The position numbers and the translations under genes are program-made. A stretch of DNA of 64,000 bases, taken from positions 4,387,501 to 4,451,500 of the forward strand of contig NZ_CP108109.1 in NCBI RefSeq assembly GCF_036199905.1, written 5' to 3'. The first letter of the stretch is position 1. Each line of letters starts with the position of its first letter. This stretch comes from Streptomyces sp. NBC_00223 (GTDB lineage Bacteria > Actinomycetota > Actinomycetes > Streptomycetales > Streptomycetaceae). Shown piece by piece: positions 1-7,700 of the stretch. The notes below the pieces were generated by a model. That model did not search any database. It saw only the letters and a program-made list of their open reading frames with translations, and had not been told where the DNA came from.

Positions 1-86
1 CGCTGCACCCCGCTCTCGTCGTCGGCGACGTCGACGAACACCCGCGCCTCGCCGTCACCGATCGTGAACGCCACCATCTCCGCCAT
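1..86 (-). CDS. N-terminal fragment, CU044_2847/Trypco1-like protein (partial)
   Basis: Only the first 28 codons lie in the window; the gene runs off the left edge. The start is an ATG at 86 with a GGGGGAGA ribosome-binding site just upstream. The peptide begins MAEMVAFTIGDGEARVFVDV, a short beta-rich opening that resembles the start of the small actinobacterial CU044_2847 (trypsin-co-occurring domain 1) family, in which a hydrophobic-acidic pattern precedes a strand giving FVDV. That family often sits beside trypsin-like proteases, whose presence cannot be checked here. Naming rests on under 30 residues and is tentative; that it is a coding start is well supported by the RBS and codon use. 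Confidence 0.5.
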   Translation of the reverse strand, partial: MAEMVAFTIGDGEARVFVDVADDESGVQ

Positions 87-305
87 GCTCTCCCCCTGCC
101 CGCCGACCGTAACCGGCCTCCGCCCCTGCCTGCCCCGGCGACGTTCCCGGGCCCCCAAGCCCGTAAACACCCCCCACCCCCCGACCTCGCAGACCGCCCC
201 GCCGAGCCGGTCAGCTGCGCGCGGCGCCCGCGTAGGACCCCGTACGCGGTTCGTCCAGCATCGCGGGCGCGAGGCGGGCTCGTACGCCAATGCTGTCGGG
301 CGGGG

Positions 306-956
306 TTATTTGCCTGCGCCTACCGGGTCGACGGTGATGGTGGGGCCGGAGCCGTCGCCGGCCGGGATGTTGATGGACAGGGCCATGGTGTGGGAGTGGG
401 TCTCGTTGGGCGGGGTGACGACCAGGCTGGTGAAGGTGACGCCGCTGCCGCCGGAGTTGTTCGGCGGGAAGTGCAGGGTGAAGCGGGTCGCCTCACCGGA
501 CCGGAGGGTGACGTCGGGCGCGGTCACGTGGCTGCGTTCCGCGCTGACCGTGCCGTACCGGCCCTTGAGGTCCACCCCGGGGAAGCCGTGCATGGTGCAC
601 GCGCCGGCGCCGGTGTTCGTGAGGTTGATCAGCACCTCGCCCTCCGCCATCCCGAACGAGCTGGTGAAGGAGAGGTGCGCGGTCTGGCAGACACCGCCGT
701 CGGCCGTACCGGAGCCGTCGGAGGAGCCCTTGCCCGAGTCGCTGGTGGCCGCCGCACCCTTGCCGTTCACGGAGGTGTCGGCCTGCGGCGCCGTCGGGCT
801 GGCGGAACCGGTGCCGCCCTGCGTGGGCGCCGCCGCCGACGTGGGGGAACTGGACGAGGTGGAAGAGCCGTTGGCGTCATCGCTGTCACAGGCGGTGAGC
901 GAGAGGCCCACGGTCACCGCGACAAGGGCAATGACCGAGATCTTCTGGACGCGCAT
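306..956 (-). CDS. DUF4232-type secreted lipoprotein
   Basis: A 216-residue exported lipoprotein. Residues 1-23 form a lipoprotein signal peptide ending in the lipobox LTAC (Cys23 would be lipidated). A Ser/Thr/Ala-rich linker of about 70 residues follows, then a beta-sandwich-like domain from about residue 92 with paired cysteines (GVCQTAHLSFTSS, GACTMHGFPGVDL). This layout is that of the actinobacterial DUF4232 family, whose function is unknown. The ATG at 956 is chosen because GGAGGAGA lies five to eight bases upstream and the lipobox follows at the right distance; longer in-frame extensions lack both. It stands alone, and a second member of the family occurs near 23 kb. Confidence 0.85.
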   Translation of the reverse strand: MRVQKISVIALVAVTVGLSLTACDSDDANGSSTSSSSPTSAAAPTQGGTGSASPTAPQADTSVNGKGAAATSDSGKGSSDGSGTADGGVCQTAHLSFTSSFGMAEGEVLINLTNTGAGACTMHGFPGVDLKGRYGTVSAERSHVTAPDVTLRSGEATRFTLHFPPNNSGGSGVTFTSLVVTPPNETHSHTMALSINIPAGDGSGPTITVDPVGAGK

Positions 957-1463
957 GGCTTCTCCTCCACAACGGATGCCCGCTCGTGCCGAGCAAGCCC
1001 TTCTGTCCTTCCGGACACTCCCATCACCAGCGCGGTTTCCAGGGAGGTGACACCAGGACACCCCTGTGACAGACGAGTAGAAGCGCCGTGACGTACGCAT
1101 CCGGTATGTGACCGTAGCCGGAGGGCGATGCCTCGCCTCCGCCGCGTCGGCCGCGCCCAGCGCTGACCGGCCGGCCCGCACCCGTACGGGGACGGCCTGG
1201 CCGGCCGTCACGACTGCGGCGCCGGCGCCGGCGCGCGACAGTGTGGCCGCGCTGCGGCGACCGCACGCGAGCTGTGCCGTATGGCAGAACCGTGCGGCTC
1301 GATCCGCCGCCGGAAGCACCCTGCCGGAAGCACCCCGCCGGAACCGGCCGTGGCACGGCGCGGTCGGCCGGGTCGTCCGCGAGCCTGTGCCCCCGCGGCG
1401 GTCGGCCCCGGCCTACGCCACCGCTGAGGGCCACGGCGGCAGTCGACCAGAGCCGACAGCAGG
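957..1463. other. intergenic stretch without a supported gene
   Basis: Between the DUF4232 lipoprotein and the peptidase. Open frames here are G+C artefacts without ribosome-binding sites. I see no hairpin, repeat or clear promoter, although the promoter of the lipoprotein gene must lie at its left side. Confidence 0.4.
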
Positions 1464-2213
1464 TCAGATCGTGCCGTTCTCCCACCACCACGCGCGGCCC
1501 AGGTCGGCCCTGCTGTCGACGTGCTGGTGGTCCTCGGTGTACGTCTCCAGGCCGGAGAAGCCGCAGGTTTCCGCCTTCTGGTAGACGGTTTTGTTGGCCA
1601 CGCCGGGAACGTCGAGGTCGGCGGCCGTGCCGTAGAGATGCATGCTGTCGCTCGCTCCGCCGACCGAGGCGTTGTGCGCGATGCTGCGGAAGCCGGAGTT
1701 GACGGTGATCGGGACGTTGCCCAGCTTCTTGCGGAGCGCTTCGAGCTTGTACATCGCGCGGCGGGCGTTCTCCTTGGCGGCGGCGGCGCTGACCTTGCCG
1801 CCGTCGAACGTGCCGCTCACGCGGTCGGTGAACTCGCTGAAGTTGAAGTGCGCGGTGGAACCGTCCGACTGCTCCAGGGCGTTGAGCTGCGCCTGCGTGG
1901 CGGGCCCGACGACGGCGTCGGACGACAGACCGTAGGCGGACTGGAAGAGGCGGACCGCGGTGGCGGTGCCGGGGCCGAAGCTCCCGTCGATGGCCACCCG
2001 GGTCTGGCCGGGGCTGCTCGTGGCCCAGCCGGCGACCCTGATCTGCAGTTCGGTGACGTCGGCGCCGCTCGCGCCCTGCGAGAGGGTCCGCGACCACGAG
2101 TACGCGTACGCCGAGCCCGAGACCAGGACCGGTCCCAGTACGACGCCGGCGCCGACGGCCAGCGTTCCGCGCAGAAGGGTACGACGGTCGAAGGGGGAAG
2201 AGGACGAAGTCAT
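1464..2213 (-). CDS. Tat-exported zinc D-Ala-D-Ala carboxypeptidase (M15) with PG-binding domain
   Basis: A 249-residue peptidoglycan hydrolase. A twin-arginine signal (DRRTLLRGTLAV, Arg10-Arg11) is followed by a hydrophobic stretch and a cleavage region near SAYAYS. Residues 40-110 form a PG_binding_1-type domain (QGASGADVTELQ, IDGSFGPGTATAV). Residues 120-249 match the M15 zinc D,D-carboxypeptidase fold of the Streptomyces albus G enzyme type, with ligands His192 and Asp199 in HLYGTAADLD (correct seven-residue spacing) and His231 in HQHVDS. It should trim or cleave stem peptides outside the cell. The ATG start puts the Tat motif at the N-terminus. It is monocistronic as far as can be seen. 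Confidence 0.9.
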   Translation of the reverse strand: MTSSSSPFDRRTLLRGTLAVGAGVVLGPVLVSGSAYAYSWSRTLSQGASGADVTELQIRVAGWATSSPGQTRVAIDGSFGPGTATAVRLFQSAYGLSSDAVVGPATQAQLNALEQSDGSTAHFNFSEFTDRVSGTFDGGKVSAAAAKENARRAMYKLEALRKKLGNVPITVNSGFRSIAHNASVGGASDSMHLYGTAADLDVPGVANKTVYQKAETCGFSGLETYTEDHQHVDSRADLGRAWWWENGTI

Positions 2214-2429
2214 CGTTGTCCTTTCGGTAACCGGTCGGGTTCATGTCAAGCGCGATGTGAGGTCCCAGCATGCCGTTGGGGCTGGAGGTGCTCAAGGGGT
2301 CGGGGCCGACAACCTCGCCCGTAAGGTGGGCGCCCTCGACCGTTCCCGTCCCCTCAGCGCCGTGTTCAACCGCCCCGTGCCGGTGCGTCCCCGCTCGGTG
2401 CCCGGCCCGGGCGCGCGTCGAAGAGGCCG

Positions 2430-2647
2430 GTGACGGCCCAGGGCGACCTGGCCGTGCTCCGGCTGTTCGGCTGCCCCTATCCGGACCGCGTGCTGGACGC
2501 CTACGGCGAGGTCGCGCCCTTGGCCGACGGGTGGGCGGACCGGGTTCCCCTCCACCAGCTCTTTCCCTGCTGGTGCACGCGGCGCTGTTCGGCCGCGGCT
2601 ACGCCGAGCAGGCGGTCGGGGCCGCGCGGGCGGCTCTGGCCCGGTGA
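2430..2647 (+). pseudogene. frameshifted C-terminal relic of a fructosamine kinase
   Basis: The frame opening at 2430 reads GDLAVLRLFGCPYPDRVLDA and then VAPLADGWADRVPLHQL, the C-terminal signature of fructosamine/ketosamine-3-kinase family proteins. Near 2564-2567 one C appears to be missing: restoring it joins the frame to LVHAALFGRGYAEQAVGAAR and a TGA at 2647, giving the full family C-terminus. The N-terminal kinase lobe and the HGDLW catalytic region are absent upstream. What remains is therefore a truncated and frameshifted tail, not a working gene. The family assignment comes from memory of the C-terminal motif. A sequencing error could explain the shift but not the missing N-terminus. 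Confidence 0.6.
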
Positions 2648-2726
2648 GGCGCGGAACCGCGCGGAGGTCCGGACGTGGCGGGGTACAAGGTGATGTGACG
2701 TCGCGGGGGCCCGCCTCCCGCCCGGC

Positions 2727-3098
2727 TCATCGCAGGGCGCGGCGGATCTGCCACCACGCGAGCCCGGTGACGGCCGTGGCCGTGACGGCGAGCGCGGCGC
2801 GCGGCAGCAGGCTCGCGGGCGGGGCGTACGTACGGCGGGAGAGCACGGCGCCGTCGGACTGCCAGCTCAGCGCGGAGCCGCTGGACTGGCCCGACAGCCA
2901 CGAGCCGAACGACTGGAACGAGCCGATCGACAGGGCGGACATGCTCGACCCGAGCGAGCCGAAGGAGCCGAACGACGCGACGGAACCGATGGACAGGGCC
3001 GAGCCGGCCGAGCCGATGGACAGCACGGACTCCGTGGAGGCGATGGACAGCAGCGAGTTGCGCGAACCGATCGACCAGCGTGAGGACATGGCGACCAT
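2727..3098 (-). CDS. small LSIGS-repeat protein with C-terminal transmembrane helix
   Basis: A 123-residue protein built from short Ser/Gly/Leu/Ile repeats of the type SxLSIGSxGS (LSIGSAGSALSIGSVASFGS and further copies) over residues 8-75. A WLSGQ...LSWQSDGAVLSRR transition follows, then a single hydrophobic segment (about residues 93-116) and a basic tail ending RRALR. The periodic small-residue pattern suggests a thin beta-solenoid or fibre-like fold. I recall similar unnamed proteins in actinobacteria but no known function. The ATG at 3098 has GGAGGGG six bases upstream; a second ATG lies at 3089. It reads in the same direction as the PAP2 gene, 32 bases downstream of that gene's stop, so cotranscription is possible. 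Confidence 0.75.
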   Translation of the reverse strand: MVAMSSRWSIGSRNSLLSIASTESVLSIGSAGSALSIGSVASFGSFGSLGSSMSALSIGSFQSFGSWLSGQSSGSALSWQSDGAVLSRRTYAPPASLLPRAALAVTATAVTGLAWWQIRRALR

Positions 3099-3130
3099 TC
3101 TGCCCCTCCGGCGCGCCGGTACGACAGGAA

Positions 3131-4456
3131 TCACGCCAGTACGGGCTGCCGTTCCGGTTGCCGGGCCGGCTCGGGCCGCGGTTCCCACTGCCTGGTGGTC
3201 CGGACATAGCCGTAGATCACTGAGGCCATCGCCAGAAGGAGAAGCGGCCCGAACACCCAGGGATACGTGGCCATCTGCGTCGGCAGACAGCGATACGACA
3301 CCAGGAGCGCGGCGAAGACCGCCGCGCCGTAAGCGACCAGCTGAACCCCCGACGTGTCCCAGCCGCGGTCGAACGCGCGCAGCGCCGCCTCGATCGTGAG
3401 CGCGAACACCGCGCCGGCCACGAGATCCACGCCGTAGTGGTAGCCGAATCCCAGCGTCGCGGTGAGGGTGGCGACCAGCCAGAACGCGCCGGCGAAGCGC
3501 AGAGCTCTTGGGCCCCTGCGGGAATGGATGAAGATCGCGGTGGCCCACGCCGTGTGCAGGCTGGGCATGCAGTTGCGCGGGGTGAGTTCGTCGAAGGGCA
3601 TCGGGTGCGGGGTGCTCAGCGGCGGCAGTGTGTGCGGCCACAGGTTGGCCGCCGCCCAGTGCCCGCCGTCGGCGCCGTAGGCGAAGACCGGTCCGACCGT
3701 GGGGAAGATCATGTAGATGCCCGGCCCGAGGAGGCCGATGACCAGGAAGGTGCGCACCAGGTGGTGCCGGGGGAATCGGCGCTCGACCGCCACATGACGC
3801 AGCTGGTACAGCGCGACCGCGACCGCGGCCACCGCGAGCTGGATGTAGACGTAGTCCAGGAGATGGGTGCCGATCGGGCCGGTGGCCGCGACCGCTCGGC
3901 CCACCAGCCACGACGGGTCGCCCAGCGCGCGATCGGCGGTCGCCACGTACGGGTCGAGCACATTGGGGCGGACCTTCGACGTGGTGAGCAGCCAGGTGTC
4001 CCCGACCTTGCGGCCGGTCACCAGCAGCAGGCTCAGCCCGACACCCTTCAGCAGCAGCGCCCGTTCCCGGCCGGTGCGGCGGGTGACGGCGATGACCGCA
4101 CAGCCCAGAATGACCCACAACGCGCCGTTGCCGAAGGTCGGCCTGGCGCCGGCCGCCCACCGCACCAGTAGGAAGACGACGTCGATGCCGATCGCGGCGC
4201 CCACCGCGATCAACCGTTGCCGCCAGGTGAGCACCACCATCATCAACGCCATGCTGGCGTACAGCAGGAAACCCGACTTGGGGGCGAACACCACCTCGCG
4301 CACCTGGCTGGTGATCGGCCCCGGCACGCCGAGGTGATGCGCGACGATCTCCAGCGTGACGAGAAATCCGACGGTCACCGCACCCGCCGCAGCCCACAGC
4401 GTCGCCTGCGGTTGGTGCCGCGCGACGGACGTAACTCTGCGGCTTATTCGGCTCAT
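3131..4456 (-). CDS. PAP2-superfamily integral membrane phosphatase/transferase
   Basis: A multi-spanning membrane protein (441 residues from the ATG at 4456) with a PAP2-like catalytic core near its C-terminus. CMPSLHTAWATA carries the SxH-type histidine, and FGYHYGVDLVAG carries the second His and Asp of the phosphatase triad. The arrangement resembles the AUR1/inositolphosphotransferase-like branch more than soluble acid phosphatases. About ten hydrophobic helices surround it, so it probably acts on a lipid phosphate or phosphodiester. The start is uncertain: the open frame extends to an ATG at 4633, but codons between 4457 and about 4530 are AT-rich and promoter-like, and none of the candidate starts has a good ribosome-binding site. 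Confidence 0.8.
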   Translation of the reverse strand: MSRISRRVTSVARHQPQATLWAAAGAVTVGFLVTLEIVAHHLGVPGPITSQVREVVFAPKSGFLLYASMALMMVVLTWRQRLIAVGAAIGIDVVFLLVRWAAGARPTFGNGALWVILGCAVIAVTRRTGRERALLLKGVGLSLLLVTGRKVGDTWLLTTSKVRPNVLDPYVATADRALGDPSWLVGRAVAATGPIGTHLLDYVYIQLAVAAVAVALYQLRHVAVERRFPRHHLVRTFLVIGLLGPGIYMIFPTVGPVFAYGADGGHWAAANLWPHTLPPLSTPHPMPFDELTPRNCMPSLHTAWATAIFIHSRRGPRALRFAGAFWLVATLTATLGFGYHYGVDLVAGAVFALTIEAALRAFDRGWDTSGVQLVAYGAAVFAALLVSYRCLPTQMATYPWVFGPLLLLAMASVIYGYVRTTRQWEPRPEPARQPERQPVLA

Positions 4457-4698
4457 TCGCGAAAACAGCCCTGATGCTATGAATATCAATGGTCTGGGTG
4501 ATTTGTTAGGTTCTGCCCGGATGGTTCGCTCTTCGTGCGGGACCTCGTGGTTTCCGATGAACGAGCGGTTGACGGCGGTCGTCGTGGGTTCGAACATGTT
4601 AACGGAGCGGTTCGGGCAGGTTTCGTCGGCCATGGGTGTGTGACGGGTCGGTCGATCCGGCGCGGCGCCCCCCGTCCGCGACCGAGCGCGGAAACGCG

Positions 4699-4734
4699 GC
4701 GGATCCCGGCCCCCACGTGGGGGCCGGGATCCGC
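4699..4734 (-). terminator. 36-bp perfect palindrome, transcription terminator
   Basis: A perfect inverted repeat centred on CACGTG between 4716 and 4717, with 18-base arms of very high G+C. It lies 25 bases past the stop codon of the large minus-strand nuclease-fold gene and before the PAP2 gene. It is a strong hairpin without a clear T-run, as is usual in Streptomyces. Confidence 0.8.
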
Positions 4735-4758
4735 TGGGTCAGTCGGAAGAGCCGGTTG

Positions 4759-7700
4759 TCAGCCGATCACCGCCCACGGTCCGTTGGGGTCGCCGGGCTC
4801 CTGGTTGCGGGTGTACCACTTCGCTTTGTAGGTCGTGCCTCGGTAGGTCACGACGTCTCCGGCCTCGAAGATTCTCGACGCGGTCCAGATCGCGGTGCCG
4901 TCCTCGGCCAGTGTGATCTCCTGCCACGGCCCGTTGGGGTCGCCGGGCTCCTGGTTGCGGGTGTACCACTTGGCCTTGTAGGTCGTGCCTCGGTAGGTCA
5001 CGACGTCCCCGGTGTCGAAGATTCTCGACGCGGTCCAGATCGCTGTGCCGTCCTCGGCCAGTGTGATCTCCTGCCACGGCCCGTTCGGGTCGCCCGGCTT
5101 CTGGTTCTGCGTCCACCACGACGCCTGGTAGAGCTTGCCCTGGTAGCCCACCGTGTCACCGGTGTTGTAGACCGTCGAGGAGATCCAGGCCGCCGGAAGG
5201 GCGACCGTCACGGTGACCTTGGCGGTCGCCGGGGTCAGCAGGTCGCCGCCCGCGTAGGAGACGGTCAGGTCATGGCCGCCCACCGCCAGACCGGCCGGCA
5301 GGGTGAAGGCGGCCTTGCCGTCGGACAGCGTGGCCGTGCCGCGGGCCTTCGGGCCGTCGGTCGTGGCCTCGGTGAGGGTGACGACGCCGGTCGCGGGCAG
5401 TCCGGGAGCGCTCACCGTGACCGTCACCTTCGCCGCCGTCCCGTATACGGCCGCCGGAGCGGTCGCGGTGACGGTCGGGGTGACGCGGGTGATCGCCGGG
5501 ATCACCAGCCGGCCGGCCTTCTCCACGTTGCCGGCCACGTCGGTCGACCGGTAGTCGACCGCCTGGTCCGCGGCCGTCGGCGTCACCGTGAACGGCGCGG
5601 TGTACGTAGCCCAGCCGCCGTCGACGACGCGGTATTCGGTCCGGGCCACGCCCGAGGTCGCGTCCGTGGCGGTGAGGGTGACCGTCACCGGAGCACCGGC
5701 GCCGGCACCCGGCGCGGCGGACGCGGTCGTCACCGGGGCGACCCGGTCGGCCTTGACCGTCACCGACGCCGTCGATACGTTCCCGGCCCGGTCGGTGGCC
5801 CGGAAGTCGTACGTCCAAGTGCCGTCGTCGACGGTGACCGTGCCCGCGTACGGCGCCCACGCGCCGCCGTCGACCCGGTACTCAAGAGTCGGCGCCGAGC
5901 CGTCGTCGTCGCTCGCGCCCGCCGTGATCGCCGGCGCGGACACGTACCAGCCGTCGCGGCCGTCGGGCGCGCCCGGCGCGACCGAGGTGGTGATGACCGG
6001 GGCGGTCGTGTCCGGCGTGCCCACGACCTCGACGGTCGCGGACCGGGTGACCGTGAAGCCCCACTGGTCGGTCGCGGTCACGGTGACCGGGTACCGGCCC
6101 GGAACCCGGCTGTTGACGTCCGAGAGCCCGACGTTCACGGCACCCGGCACGTCGAGGATCGGCTCCAGCCGTGCCAGGACCGCCGGCTCGTCGATGGTCT
6201 CGCCGACGCCGAACGTCGCGGTGTCGGAGGAGAGGACAAGACCGGGCACGGGGGCGACGCGCACGGTCATCGCGACCGGGTGCGACGTGTAGCGCCCGCT
6301 GGTCGCGGTGACCAGCGCCGTGTACCAGCCGGGGGCGCCGAAGTCGACCCCGGACAGGTCGGCCGCGAGGGTCGCGTCGGCCGGATCGGCGGTGGCCTTG
6401 ATGTCGCCGAGGAACGCGGCGGCGTCCACGGGACCGTGGCCCACCTGGTAGGCGATGGTGCGGTTGTCGACGGAGACGACCGGCAGGTCCGGCGCCGGGG
6501 TGGTGGAGCCCTCGCCGAGGGTGAAGGTCGTGACCGCCGCCGCGTGGTCGCTCGCCCAGGAGTTGTCCGCCACGTCGTCCTCGGACGGCCAGCCGACGGT
6601 GAGCGCGTGCGCCTCCTCCACGTGCAGTTCGGCGCCGGCGGACCAGACGTAGTCGATACGGTCCTGCGGCTCGTCCCGCCCGTTGCCGTGGGTCGAGGTG
6701 ATCGGCGACCAGGTGTTCCCGGGGTCGGCCTCGGGGTCGGGGTTGGCGACCCGGTAGGAGTCGGTCAGTCCGCCGTCCGTGAAGACGTCCGGCACCGGCC
6801 AGTCGACGGCGCCGGCGTCGCAGTGCGCGCCCGCTGTGACGGCGGTCCAGTCGGCGCCCGACGGCGACGCGAGGTCGCCGAGGAGCAGCACCGGGGTGTC
6901 ACCGGACAGGTCGCCGGCCATTTCCTGGGCGATGGCCCGGGCCTGGGCGTACCGGGTCGTGGTCTTCTCGTGGGCGGCCAGGTCCTTGGCGCCGTCGAAG
7001 CAGGCGCGGTACGGGCCGTAGTCGGCCTCGTCGAGGTGGGCGTCCCACACCCGTACCGGCGTCCCGGCCACGTCGAGGGTGACGGCGGCGGCCGGCGCGG
7101 TGCCGGTCGGGCCGACCCGGTCGGCGTCCGAGATCGGGTACGCCGAGACGACGCCGAGATCACCGGCGGCGTACGCATGCCAGCCGAGGGCGTCGCCGAC
7201 CTTGCGGGCCATGGCGGCGCCCCCGTCCTGGAACCCGACCAGGTCGATGCCCTGGGTGGCGATCACCGCGACGTTCTTCGCGACGGCGTCGGTCACATGG
7301 CCGCCGCCGTCCCAGGCGTTCCACGACGCGCTCTGGATCCGCGGCGCCGCCCCGGCCGCGGCCACCGGGATCTGCACCTGGATCCGTGAGGTCGTCGTGC
7401 CGTCGCCGGCCTTGACGGTGATCTCGCCGTCGTCCTGCGGCACCTCGTCGGGGGCGGTGCCGGTGACGACACCGTCGGGGTTCACAGAGAGCCAGCTGTC
7501 GCCGGACTCCTTGGCGAAGGTGACCGGTGCCTGTCCCTGCCCCACCCAGCCGCTGTTCCACAGTCCGGCGAGCGGCTGGTGGACGGCGCCGGAGACCGGC
7601 ACGGCGGGAAGGCGGAAGGTGTCGGTCATGAAGCCGGCCGTCTCCAGCGGGCCGAGCCTGGTCACCTTGACGTCGTCGAACGAGACGGTCGCCGAGTCGA

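Noticed and set aside
4636..7389. A 917-codon open frame on the plus strand opposite the EEP-fold gene
   Set aside because: Arg/Gly/Val-rich translation without domains; it is the high-G+C antisense shadow of the minus-strand gene, which has signal peptide and recognisable domains.
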